Of a DNA stretch of 64,000 bases, positions 43,080 to 53,645 are shown piece after piece. The notes beneath the pieces were generated by a model. It worked only from the letters and a program-made list of their open reading frames with translations, made no database searches and was not told the origin of the DNA. Both the position numbers and the translations under genes were made by a program. Position 1 is the stretch's first letter, and each line of letters starts with the position of its first letter. The DNA is from Peromyscus leucopus (Eukaryota; Chordata; Mammalia; Rodentia; Cricetidae). Where the stretch lies: assembly GCF_004664715.2 (NCBI RefSeq), contig NC_051063.1, positions 75,026,018 through 75,090,017 of the forward strand, read 5' to 3'.

Positions 43080-43335
43080 GCCACTTCTATAGCTTAGCTA
43101 TTGGGAATATTGTGCCAACAAACAGCAGTGTGCAAGTAATTTTGTGGTGTGGAAGCTAGTGTCCTCCGGGGATACAAATACACAGTAAAATTTCATTCAG
43201 TTGTAAAGGAGAATGAAATGACATCATTTTCAGGTAACATAAGCAAATTATGTTAGACTCAGAATGGCAAATATTGTGTTTTCTGTCATCTATGGATCCT
43301 AGATTTCACATAAATACACAAAATCACATGTGTTG
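43080..43335 (+). repeat. L1 LINE fragment
   Basis: 'tattgggaatattgtgccaa', 'cagttgtaaaggagaatgaa', 'caaattatgttagactcaga', 'atggcaaatattgtgttttc' and 'atggatcctagatttcacat' match L1 ORF2 3' end text. It may be the other side of the L1 into which the ORR1 LTR fell, or a second L1 copy. Confidence 0.6.
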
Positions 43336-43340
43336 CAAAG

Positions 43341-43650
43341 TGAGAAATCCACAGGAGTCTGCTTAAGGAGTATTAGGGAATTTATTAGTATATAGATTGA
43401 GGAAATACACTCACAAATACAGAACAGAGTAGAAAGCTGAAGCTGTCCTCTGATCTGACCGGAAGTGAATCCACCTGGCAGTTCAACCACACCAGGAACC
43501 AGGAAGCAGGAAGAAGGGCCTCGTGACCCCTCTCCCTTTCCTTTTAAGAGGTCACGTACAACAGAAGCACCACCAGGATGGATGAGGTCGAGAGCCAACA
43601 GGAACCACCATTGCCATTCCTGCAGGCCAAGTATTGCAAGAGCAGCCTTA
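43341..43650 (-). mobile_element. ERV LTR, same family as the one at 50.98 kb
   Basis: Read on the minus strand it shares ordered blocks with 50981-51270: 'gtgacctcttaaaagg', 'cttcctgc', 'cagatca', 'ggacagcttcagctttctac', 'gtgagtgtatttcctcaatc' and 'taataaat'. The TATA-like TTAAAA followed by AATAAA gives minus orientation. No internal region. Confidence 0.65.
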
Positions 43651-43859
43651 ACTCATTTCCTCCTCCTCAGGACTCTCTGAAGTGATGGGGTTCGGGCTCT
43701 AATTTTCTCAGTGTGGCACTTGAAGCTCAGCCAGGCTGTTTCTCTTTCTTGAGGGGATAAGAGCAGTCTAGGATTCAAACTCAGTTCTACCTGTGTCCAG
43801 CACTCAAGTTCTTAACCAGTACGTAGTACTGAAGTAAGAAGCACCTGGAATTTATTTTC

Positions 43860-44026
43860 TTTTTCTTTTTTTTTTTTTTTGGTTTTTCAAGACAGGGTTT
43901 CTCTGTGTAGCTTTGTGCCTTTCCTGGGACTCACTTGGTAGCCCAGGCTGGCCTCGAACTCACAGAGATCCGCCTGGCTCTGCCTCCCGAGTGCTGGGAT
44001 TAAAGGCGTGCGCCACCAACGCCCGG
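43860..44026 (-). repeat. Young B1 SINE with 15-bp TSD
   Basis: Full-length inverted B1 with an exact TSD ctggaatttattttc at 43845-43859 and 44027-44041. It is almost identical to the copy at 34769; visible differences are C-to-T or G-to-A changes at CpG sites (TTTTTCAAG for TTTTTCGAG, TTGTGCC for TTGCGCC). Confidence 0.97.
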
Positions 44027-44041
44027 CTGGAATTTATTTTC

Positions 44042-45230
44042 AATGCAGCTAGGCTATGCAAGGGAGAGTGAGGTAGCATTAGAACCAAGAAAAGGGTATT
44101 TTGAGTAAAAGTGAAACACTTGTAATGTGATGAATCAGATGATCTGTCTGATAAATTAATATTTTCACATCTGTTTCCTCGTGATGGAATGTGGCCTAGG
44201 CTGAGAGGGAGAAATAGCATCTGTGCCTTACCCTTTCCTTAAGGATGCTGAGATATAAATACACAGGAGAGGCAGGCCTCTTCTTTCAATGAATTTTATT
44301 AGAAAATTTACCCAGCTTCTTCTGCTTCCATCTCATTGGTTAGAGCCATGGGAAACAGGAAAGTGTTTGTTTAGAGGGGAATATATTGCCACTCCAAATG
44401 GATTTGAGACAGTCATGGAGTCAGAGGGATACTGAGTGGTTAGTTTGAAATCTGCCCAGACAGAAAGAGAGAAGCCAAGTGGGTAGAGAGTGACCAAGCT
44501 TCAGAAAAACTCAGTGACAAATGGGTAGCATGGTGGTCTGTCTATGAGGCAGGAAAAACTTCTTGACCATCTCAGATGGGCATCAGTGCATAGAAAGGAG
44601 TTCTTGTTGTCTTTGCCCTACTCAGCTGAAGGTACAGGGACTGAGAAAAGGAATGGTCACATTTGGATCAAGAGCCTGCCTCTGTTATATATAGACAGCA
44701 TTTTAATATTCACTATAAAGTAAGCAATACAAGTACAGGGTAGAAAATTTTCCCATGTCCTCTCCCAAAAGCCATGCACTGTTCCAAAAGTTGAATACTA
44801 AAGAGATAGAATGACATGTATTCACACTGGCTGCACATTTGCTATGCCAGAGTATCAGAGTTTGAATGTAAGTATTTGTGCCCTGACTACTGCCCAGAGA
44901 GTGTTGGAGTAGAGCCAAGTATCTAGGATCCCTTGTTTGAAGTGAACAGGTTGTATGTAGCTCCTGCCCTATGGCACTGCTATAAATTTAGGTTGAATTA
45001 AGTGGGATTAAATTAAATTAAACTGGGAACTACTGACTAAAAAAAAGAGGCAAAACACACTGAACTATTTATCTGAGTATGGTCAGTGGACACACTGCAC
45101 TGGAATCACCTGGAAGGCTTGTTTCTAAAAAGGTATTTATTATTTGTTCACAGAACAAGTCACACATGACTCTCTGTGTGGCAGGCATATTTCAAGGTGT
45201 TGCTTGACCTTTTCTTGGGAGATATAAACA
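44042..45230. other. Mostly unique non-coding DNA
   Basis: No gene. 'aattttattagaaaatttac' with 'tccatctcattggttagagc' (about 44288-44350) hints at an old LTR. 'gagtttgaatgtaagtattt' with a distal 'gctataaatttaggttg' (44850-44997) hints at an MT-like LTR. Neither is firm. Confidence 0.4.
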
Positions 45231-45485
45231 AACATATATTCACCCTAGATGGGGCTTTAAAGAAACAATTCTACCCAAGTGTGACTTAGTGGACAGTGTT
45301 TATTATGGTTACTTACAGGAGCATTGGCAACGCCAAGGCAACTGTGTCATGGAAGATCCCAAAGATACATGAGTGACAAGTCATGAAAATTCCCTGGAAC
45401 TTCTTGTACAACTTTCAGACAGGTTGGGTAGCAGAAAAATCTCTTTCTCCAGCAACTGTTACTTCTTATGTAACCCTTTAAGTAG
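45231..45485. repeat. Possible unclassified rodent LTR-like repeat
   Basis: 'acccaagtgtgacttagtgg', 'gtgtttattatggttactta' and 'gagtgacaagtcatgaaaat' look like a dispersed rodent repeat I recall only loosely. It leads directly into the 27-bp minisatellite. No termini established. Confidence 0.35.
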
Positions 45486-45589
45486 TTTCCTGAGTCTTGT
45501 AAATTTACTCTATTTCCTGGGCCTTGTGAATTTCATTTCCTTCCTGTGCCTTGTAAGTTTCACTTAGTTCCTGATTCTTACAAGCCTCT
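45486..45589. repeat. 27-bp minisatellite, about 3.8 units
   Basis: Units at 45486-45512, 45513-45539 and 45540-45566, plus a degraded fourth from 45567, share the core TTCCTG-nnn-CTTGT(A/G)A-(A/G)TTT. Unit divergence of roughly 20-30% implies an old array. No repeat family explains the unit. Confidence 0.85.
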
Positions 45590-45767
45590 AGGATGGAATA
45601 TTTCTATTTAGAGGGGAAAGAGCTATGCAACACATGATCCAAAATAAAAATGATAGACAAGATAGGGACTAACCCTAACTTCCTGAATATTCAGTTTAGT
45701 CATTTCAATGAGAAAAACAGACAAAGCCTAAAAGTCTGAATTCAAAAGTAAATAAAACAATTGTGAG

Positions 45768-45852
45768 ATTCTGGAGATGTGGGTAAGTGGTACAACACTT
45801 ACTTAGCATACATAAGGCCCTGTGCTCAATACTTAGAACCATGCATACATAC

Positions 45853-45900
<48 letters not shown>
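45768..45900 (+). repeat. ID SINE with (CA)n tail
   Basis: ID core 'gtgggtaagtggtacaacac', 'acttagcatacataaggccc' and 'tgtgctcaatacttagaacc' followed by (CA)22 (45854-45900). BC1-related tRNA-Ala-derived SINE; diverged. Confidence 0.75.
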
Positions 45901-45901
<1 letters not shown>

Positions 45902-46449
45902 TATAGCAATCATACACTGGGATATAACTGTGAAAGTAACTCAGTTGCTAAGAAAGCGATAGGTAGGGATTGTGAAGAGGACCCACTTAAGTGAGAGATG
46001 GAGGAAACACTACTCTTAGGAGACATATAAATTCCCAAGCTTCACCCCAGGCCCACAGAATAGGACAAAGAAAATGAGGGAGAGATAGTTCCTTAAGCAC
46101 CACGTAGGTAAGGTAGTTCTCATGGAAGAAACAAAATAATCTTCTTAAAGATCTAACACTTGAATAGTTAATCTTCTTCTTCACAAGATCCATTGCTTGA
46201 ATAGTTGCAGCAGTCTGCCAATTGGAGCCCCTCTGGGACTCACCTCAGCCTGATTTGCCTCTCCTGTCTTGACCTGTGAGATGAGTATTCTATATAACAT
46301 AAACCCATTGACTCAGTCTACCCAATAGACCACGATGAGATGTCACAAGTGAGATCTTCAAGGCCCATTGCCCTTCCTCAGAGACCCCCTAAAAGCTACT
46401 GTGTGAAGGGACACTAGCCCACTCAAGCATGTGGCTCTGGCAGACCTTC
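45901..46449. other. Non-coding DNA, possibly the 5' part of the next LTR
   Basis: No gene or named repeat. From about 46190 the pyrimidine-rich texture resembles the downstream LTR, so the LTR may begin earlier than annotated. Confidence 0.35.
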
Positions 46450-47025
46450 TCTTCCATTCCCTCTGCCTTGCTTAAAAACCCTTAGATTACATTCCTGAAG
46501 CTAGCCCCCAAGGTCTAGTCCCTTATTTGGTCACTTCCTCCTCCTGAGGCTGACTACCAAGGTCCAGCTATCAAAGTAGTGAAATCCAGCAATCAAAAGT
46601 CCCCTTTGGTTCCCCTAATTAACATGCTTAGTTAAAATTAAACACCTCATCCTAACACAGAGTTTTCCACTTTACCTTTATAAACCACCATTTGCCTATG
46701 GGCCACATCTGTTTCCTCTCTATCCAGAGACAGTCCTTTGTTTCTCCAGGATAAATACTCCTGCTCCCTTTCCCATGTCCTCATCCCCTTCTCCCTCATC
46801 CTCTGTCTTTTTTTACCATTGCATCCCAGCCCATTCTAACACAGACCTCCCTTTCTCCTCTCAAAACTGACACCTGAAAAGTCATTTGCTGATGTTTTCT
46901 ACCTGAGTCAGAAAGCAGTCACTTTAACTTTTCTTCCTCACTTAATAAAGGATCTCTGTGAAAAGAGGTGTTTGGGTGTGGTTTGTGCCCTATCTGGGGT
47001 CTGGGAGGAAACCCCCACTGTTGGG
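46450..47025 (+). mobile_element. ERV LTR
   Basis: 'gtgaaatccagcaatcaaaa', 'cttttggttcccctaattaa'-like text, 'cctcatcctaacacagagtt', the TATA-like 'tttacctttataaaccacca', 'ctccaggataaatactcctg', then AATAAA in 'cacttaataaaggatctctg' (46939-46958) and a U5-like 'gtgtttgggtgtggtttgtg', ending 'ggaggaaacccccact'. TATA-then-polyA order and a GT-rich end give a + strand LTR. Family not assigned. Confidence 0.6.
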
Positions 47026-47164
47026 GAGGGGGTCCTCCTTTACTGTGAGCTGGTGGTGTCTTTAAATGATGTGTCTTCTGTCAATCTAAGGTCCTACATA
47101 AACTCAGAGGAGACTTTCCACTTCAAAATGTTGTAGGAATTTCTAGGAAATTGAGCCACCGAGC

Positions 47165-47640
47165 CATTTTCAGTTGGAGAGAGAAAAGTTTATTATCCTG
47201 GTGGGCCACACCCAGATGACTCTGTAATGGCATCAGTTCCTGGCCTCAGGTTCAGTAGCCTTCAGGTGGGAGAGCAGAAGAAGTGTGCAAGCAGGAAGTA
47301 CAATGTAGAAGTTCAGCTTACAGTTCCAGGTTGCAGTCCATTACTATGAGAAATTCAAGGCCGGGACTCAAGGCATCACATCCACCACTGTCAAGACCAA
47401 GAAGAGTCAGCTGCACCCCTGTTGCCTGCTTGGTCTCATCCAGCTTCCTCCTGTCCTATATAGTCTGCGTCTTCCTGCACAGGCAATGGCCCCGTCTTCC
47501 TGAATCAATTGACAATCAAGGCACTTCCCCATAGATATGACTGGGCACCAACTTGGTAAAGACAATTAATTAGTCCATTGAGACGACTTTCCCAGGTGGT
47601 TCTAAACTGTAGCAAGCTGACATTTAAAACTGACTTTCAC
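47165..47640 (-). mobile_element. ORR1-like MaLR LTR
   Basis: Inverted order: 'gagagaaaagtttattatcc', 'caggttgcagtccattacta', 'ggcatcacatccaccactgt', 'tgacaatcaaggcacttccc', 'gacgactttcccaggtggtt' and 'ctaaactgtagcaagctgac', matching the reverse complement of an ORR1-type LTR. Confidence 0.65.
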
Positions 47641-48093
47641 ATTCATTGGCCACTAATACATGACTGGCTCTAGATTAAATAATTTTCCCGTGTCACAGAT
47701 TAATTAGCTGGGTCTAGTTAAAGGCAAATAGCCACTTTATTCTTCATCCTTCTTCCTACCTTTGAATACTGGGACAAGACTTATTTCTCTGCACTTCTTG
47801 AACAGACTTTACAGTTCAGATGTCTGTTCATTAATAAAATGTACAACCTCTTCTAATTTTAAAATTACATGATCTCACCCAATTCTGATTTATACTACTC
47901 CAGTGGAGGGTGGATAGAATATATGTATGGTTAGCTTCTTAACAATTGTATTTTTAAAATCTGAGTAGTTAATTCTTGGTTAATAATATACCATCTGGAT
48001 GCATTGAAAACCTAAATATTTGAGAAGTATCATTGCCTGATAAAGATGGCTACTAAATTGCATTCAATATCTTTAAAAATTAATTGGAAAAAA
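47641..48093. other. Unique AT-rich non-coding DNA
   Basis: No gene, frame or repeat recognised. Confidence 0.45.
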
Positions 48094-48104
48094 ATCAAAT
48101 TGCA

Positions 48105-48258
48105 AGCTGGGCAGTGGTGGCACATGCCTTTAATCCCAGCACTTGGGAGGCAGAGTCAGGCGGATCTCTGTGAGTTCGAGGCCAGCCTGGGCTACAGAGT
48201 GAGTTCCAGGAAAGGTGCAAAGCTACACAGAAAAACCCTGTTTTGAAAAAAAAAAAAG
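48105..48258 (+). repeat. B1 SINE with 11-bp TSD
   Basis: Full-length forward B1: 'gctgggcagtggtggcacat', 'gcctttaatcccagcacttg', 'gaggccagcctgggctacag', 'gttccaggaaaggtgcaaag' and a 13-A tail. The 'aaaggtgcaaagctacacag' end is the same subfamily mark as the 34.8 and 43.9 kb copies. TSD atcaaattgca at 48094-48104 and 48259-48269. Confidence 0.96.
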
Positions 48259-48499
48259 ATCAAATTGCATTTTATTGTGGTCCTCAACTTATAGAGGCCA
48301 GAGACTATTGACTGCCAGATACTTTCTGAGATTAACTGGTGACATTTAATTCTTGTACTGTTATATACAATTTGTCAAAAGTGATAGCTATGAAATGGGG
48401 AAATTACAGCCTCCTCCAAACCAATTTCATTTTATCCTATTTGTGTTTCTGGTTATCATTTTAAAAAAATCTTAAGAAACAGAAACCACCCCTTACTAT

Positions 48500-48990
48500 T
48501 TTCTGTCCCTTATTGTGTTACAAAACAGAATGTGTGCTTGGTTCCCATTTTCCCTCTGGCTAATTTTGTCGTGGGATGGTGTGCCATTGGAATGGTGGTA
48601 TTTTCAGGTTCAGTGGACTCATTTTCATGAGGAAGGCAAAGCTTCCCTCTGTGATGGCGAGTCAGCTGAACTAGTCCTTCTTTGGCGGTAACCGTGGTGG
48701 CTGTCAAGACAGGCCTTGGCCTGAGAGATCTTTTATGTAATTTAAACACATTCTCTCTCTCAGAACTGGGATCACCAATTTCATATCTCCCATTTTGCAA
48801 GCAAAGTGGAAGAGGCTACTGATGATGATGGAATGCTGTTGAGTCCTGGCGAATATGTAACTGCTCTGTTAGAAATATCCCCATCTGGAAGATGAATGAG
48901 CTGAACTCATTTTGATGGCATCTTCTTGAACAAAATACATCTTGAAGCAGAGTCAGGACAAAATGTAAACTCTGAAATTAATGTGCTAAG
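48500..48990. promoter_or_regulatory. Candidate conserved non-coding element
   Basis: Repeat-free; 'gtcgtgggatggtgtgccat', 'ttctttggcggtaaccgtgg', 'ttttatgtaatttaaacaca' and 'aactctgaaattaatgtgct'. CG-containing and AT-rich motifs alternate. A 96-codon minus frame (48510-48800) shows no domain. Enhancer-like by texture only. Confidence 0.27.
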
Positions 48991-49489
48991 ATTATATTTG
49001 TATCAAAACCATTTATTCCTCCATTCCTACAAAACAAAACTGCTGCACGGAAAAGAACAGAGAGCCCTGGCACTCAGAAGGTCACACTGATAGAAAACTG
49101 TCACCCTTAGAGCTGGCTCTGCTGCCACCTCCTTCAAAGAGAGAAGGCTTAGTCTCACCTGTGTGAGAATCGGCCCAGGTTATCACTTTATGATTACATC
49201 TTTTGGGCCTTAGTGAACATTTTAACTAGTTTTTTTCAGCAGAAAAGGAACTTCATTCTAGCTCTGCTTCTATGACAGCTAGATCGCAGGGAGGTTTTCG
49301 GGTTTTCCAGTTTGGAGCTTCTTCTGACGTCTAAAGTCTGCAGTGTCTTCTGCACTAGGGACCTACCTTCAGCCTCAAAGATGCAGCCAAGGGTAACAGG
49401 AGTAGACTGTGTTGTTTTGGGAGTCCCTTGAACTACCCTGACCAACAACTTGAACAGAAGTTTCTTATGTCTAGCCCTGGGATTTTTGT

Positions 49490-50288
49490 TCGATCTGCAA
49501 GCTACAAAGAGTGGGAAGCAATCAATAGTGTTATCCAGCTGGGATGCCTACGAACCACAACAATTACCAGCATGGCAAGATATCTTTAAAGGTACAATAA
49601 TGCCACTCAAATCTGGAAGGTCACCAACAGCTGCCTAATTGGATTTAAGATCCCGTTATCAAGAGGGAAATTGTCTGGTGCCAGAAACCCAGTCACAGAG
49701 TTTGTAAGGTCACAGCTCTTAGAGGAAAACTACGGCCACTTTATCAGACATAACTTCATTCTAAAACTTGCCCTTATACCCACATACAAATGCAGACCTC
49801 ACACCATATCAAAGAAGCTTCTCTTGGCAGCAGCAAAGCTGAATACAATGCCGGGATAAACTGACTGCAGGGTGCCCAGGCCCAATAGATACAGCTACAA
49901 CACAAACACAACATCTATACCTAAAGCTCAGGGAACCCTGGGGAAGAGGGAGCAGAAAGGCTGTAAGAGCCAGAGGACAAGGACATCTGTGATGTGAGTG
50001 TCTCCTAGAAATGACAGGGGAGCTACCCCTGTGATACCTCAACAATATGACCAAGCAAGTTTGGAAAATGGAAGAACCAATGGACAAGCTAAGAGGGAAG
50101 AGGGCAATTTCATGGGGCCCCACCCCAGACAAAGAATGATAGGTAATAATGACTGCCAGGAGAGGGAGAATTAGTCTTTCCTTGCGATGAGCCCCTAACT
50201 GGCTGCCTAATACAAAGTAGTCAGCTCCGAAATTACATACTATAAGCAATGCTAAATAGACTCAGCAAGTTGTGCTTATGTATATGTA

Positions 50289-50331
<43 letters not shown>

Positions 50332-50450
50332 CAATAATAAAGAAACGAGCTATCAATTTGAGAAGGAATGAGAAGATGTGGGAGGGCTGAAGGGAGGAAA
50401 AGGAAGGGGGAAGTGATGTAATAGCGCTTTAATTAAAATTTTTAAAGACT
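49490..50450 (+). repeat. L1-like/RMER-type dispersed repeat with (TG)n
   Basis: A long collinear repeat: 'gttatccagctgggatgcct', 'agcatggcaagatatcttta', 'caacagctgcctaattggat', 'gtcacagagtttgtaaggtc', 'cttgcccttatacccacata', 'tatcaaagaagcttctcttg', 'acctaaagctcagggaaccc', 'cctagaaatgacaggggagc', 'gagagggagaattagtcttt', (TG)n 50290-50328, and an A-rich 3' end. It shares an ordered block with 14140-14425. I recall it as a common rodent L1-linked sequence; exact family name not certain. Confidence 0.65.
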
Positions 50451-50980
50451 GAAAGAAAAGGATGTAGAGACTGAACCACAGGACTTAATTAAAAGTTCTG
50501 GTGAATTAAACTTCAAGCTTTACTGAAAGTAGAATAAATCTTTTCATTCATTTTAGGTTAATCTTGCCTACTCAAATAAAACAAAGCTAAAGTCAACCCA
50601 AAGTGTGAGTGAAATAGTAACTGAAAAGTGCCAAGGGGCTGTCTCTCAAAGGCAATCGGAACCCATTGACAAAGAAAATGTACCTTTCACCACACTGGAG
50701 TGCCCTCACAGGCCCGCCATCACAATGAAAGGGATGAACCTTTACCATTAATACTGTGTTTTCAGTTGAATTTGAGTTTGTACTGTTCAAGAGATCTTAG
50801 CCATCTGACAAGTAAGACATCTGAAGGCAGAAGTATGTTTGTCTAAATTTGTTTTGATGTTTCCTGATGGAAATACCAACTTTAAAATGTACAACATCAG
50901 AGCTGAATAAAGATGTGCACCAGCATTTCAGACAGGCATATTGTTAGTAGTTTTCCCTTTCAAAATATCTAAACCCCAAC

Positions 50981-51270
50981 TGTAGAAGGGACTCTGTAGT
51001 GGTATTTGCTCCACCCATGTCCGTCCTTGGGCTATAGGGCCTGAAGGAGGTGGTGTTTCCTGCCATTTCATGACCTCTTAAAAGGAGAGGGAGAAGGGTC
51101 ACATGCCCCTTCTCCCTGCTCCTGCCTGGAGGTGGATCGCTCCCAGTCAGATCACAGGATGACTTCAGCTGTCTACTCCGTTCTGTACTCGTGAGTGTAT
51201 TTCCTCAATTTATATCTTAATAAATCTCTATTACCCATTAAATAGACCCATGTGGATTGATTATAATAAG
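50981..51270 (+). mobile_element. ERV LTR, same family as the one at 43.34 kb
   Basis: 'tttcctgccatttcatgacc', 'tcttaaaaggagagggagaa', 'tggatcgctcccagtcagat', 'cacaggatgacttcagctgt', 'gtgagtgtatttcctcaatt', 'tatatcttaataaatctcta' and 'agacccatgtggattgatta'. TTAAAA as TATA and AATAAA near the 3' end support + orientation. Confidence 0.65.
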
Positions 51271-51297
51271 ACCCTGCCTTCCAGGATGAAACAATCT

Positions 51298-51400
51298 AAT
51301 CCAGAGCTTCCTTACAGACATGCCAGAGATCTATCTCCTAGGAGAGTCTAGTTCCTGTCTATATTTTTCTGTATCCTGACAATATTAACCATCATAAGTA
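51298..51400 (-). repeat. MaLR-like LTR end fragment
   Basis: 'cttccttacagacatgccag', 'agatctatctcctaggagag' and 'atattaaccatcataag' resemble the inverted 5' end of ORR1-like LTRs. Confidence 0.45.
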
Positions 51401-51778
51401 CTTCTTATTTTTGTTGACCTAAATGCAGCAACACTAAGAGAAACAGATGAATCCAATTCAGCTCTTCTTTTGAAGAGTCCATAGTTCCTATGACAAGAAA
51501 GGACCATGTCTAATACAAATCCTCTCATGGTTGGGGCCCAAGATGTCAACCCTCATTTTAGGAATGTTTAGGGTTTCCTCCTTCAGGCCTCTATCTGACA
51601 CTCCCTATCTGTCACAGATAGTTATTCCTCTCTATAAATGCTCTCTGCTCTCCTGACCCTCAGGAAGTTCTTTACTTGAAGGTCTGCTCCTCTTTCAGGG
51701 TCCTGTGGGAAGTCCTACAAGTAGCTTTTGTAGAGAAGGCCAAGGGAAGGATTTTTTTCTCTCATCACACACACAAAT

Positions 51779-51780
<2 letters not shown>

Positions 51781-51836
<56 letters not shown>

Positions 51837-51862
51837 CAGAGACAGAGACAGTGACAGAGAGA
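51781..51862. repeat. (GA)n-(GACAGA)n compound tandem repeat
   Basis: About 18 GA units pass into about seven GACAGA hexamers, then return to GAGA. The hexamer arose by A-to-C-type substitution in the dinucleotide array and expanded secondarily. Confidence 0.95.
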
Positions 51863-53534
51863 TTCAAGAAATACTTCAAGAAAAACTTGACCCATGCTCA
51901 TTGATTAGACTAATTGAGGATCTCTCACCTCTCACTGAGGCAGCTTCCGGCTGACAGCATTCATCCCCTGCCCTAGGAACTGGTGACACAGTCGGCAATC
52001 AAAAGGCAAGTGGATTATACCGTCTTCCTTCCACTTATGAGAACAACATGAAAGCCCATTTCCTGAGCATGCCAACGGCTGAATGTCGGTGGTCAGCAAT
52101 CACTTCACAGGAATTTTGTTGCCTAGTGACAAACTTTTAAAACAAATTCCAGCTTTTAGAGCTGGGAGTTCTCAGGGTCTTCATTATTTTATGCTATAAA
52201 AAGCTAAGTGCCCATTGAACAGGAAATGTACAAGGGGGCAGAAAGAAAGGGAGGAGGCTATGAGTGGGGAGGCAAGGAGAGGAAGTAGTTGACAGTTTCC
52301 TCAATGAGAGCCAAACACACTTGGAGCTAGGATACCACATGCCCAAATCTGTTGTTTTTATCTAAATTCTTCTATTTACTAATAGACTCAGGAGTCAGAT
52401 GTTGGGGTGAAAACCTGCTAGCTAGATCAGAGAAGATGAAAAACAACCAGCTGACCTTCCTTTTTGGCCAGAGACCCAGCAAGAGAGTGTCTTTCCACCT
52501 GTCCCAAACCAAAAAGGTACTCAAATCTCTAAGTCCCTCTGTACTCCTTCCTGTATGTCTTTCTATCCATCTTCCTGGTTCCTCCATACTCTCTGTGGCT
52601 AATTCTTGTCAACTAGTCTTTGAGTAGGCCCCATGATCCAAGGTTAATTTTATTCACACAGTCTCAGAGTTTCACAATGTGATCAAATATCCCACAACAC
52701 AAATCCCTCCTAGGGACAGAGAGAAGATGTATACACCAGACAGGTCCCTTTAGCTATTTTGAGTGCTTGAGGGACAAGGGGACAATACAATGGCTTTCAG
52801 TTCAGATCTTTCTTAACGACTCCACCAAGAGCTGTATTATCAAAAGGCATCATTGAGGGCTCAGGCATGCTGAGACTTGCCTGATTACAATTTCCTTTAG
52901 AAGAAAAAAAATGGAAGATGCAGAAGATTCATAGTACATTGGCATCCCAGAGAGAAAATGAGCACATTAGGGGCTGTTAAAAAGACCAGCAATAAAAAAA
53001 TCTTTCCACTTTACTATAGTGCTTTTCTAACTTATTTGAACATAAGGTACGTGTGTAAAGCATCCATTGACACCCCACCTCCAGAAGACAACTGGAGAGA
53101 GCAAACAGGATCTGCAGTCTGCAGGGCTGATCTGACATGCTGGTCAGGCAGAGCCCTGCCACCCTGGGAGCTATCCGTGGTCCTGAAAGGCAAGGTCTTG
53201 CCTTTGCTATTTATTGTTGGCCAAGGTGGTCACATGTCTAGCCCAGCCCCTGTCTGCTCCCCCAGGAGCCATACTAAGCATCTAAGCATGACCTACCTAA
53301 CATGGCAGTGCATTGCTGAACTCTAGACCCTAAGCCCTTCTTAATCCAATGCATGAACATCGTGCACCCTGCATTTCTCCTCCAAGGCCAGCTCCACTTC
53401 CCATCACCTTCCTCCACCCTATTTTCAACAAACAGAACTACCATTATTCCCATTCCGCACATTTAGAACTTAAGAGCTCTCTGAGAGAACTTATCCCTAT
53501 GTCCCTTCACTAAAGGGACGAATTGTTGCTCATC
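51863..53534. other. Unique non-coding DNA
   Basis: No gene or confident repeat. Frames of 91 codons (52352-52627, +) and 122 codons (52958-53326, +) lack domains. 'aaatgtcggtggtcagcaat'-like text at about 52080-52200 is repeat-free and could be constrained. Confidence 0.45.
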
Positions 53535-53645
53535 ATGTGATGATCATGTGCCAGGTGCTGGGAATGCCATGGTCAACAGACAGCCATGGTCTTTATGATC
53601 ATGCAGCTTTTAGGCTGATAGAGGACATGGGCTGCTCCTATCCCT
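53535..53645 (-). repeat. L2 LINE fragment
   Basis: 'gatcatgtgccaggtgctgg', 'gaatgccatggtcaacagac' and 'tgatcatgcagcttttaggc' follow the inverted L2 3' end (ATGTGCCAGGCACTG, then ATGGAGCTTACA-type segments). Confidence 0.55.

Noticed and set aside
49809..50249. 146-codon minus-strand frame
   Set aside because: Lies antisense within the L1-like dispersed repeat.
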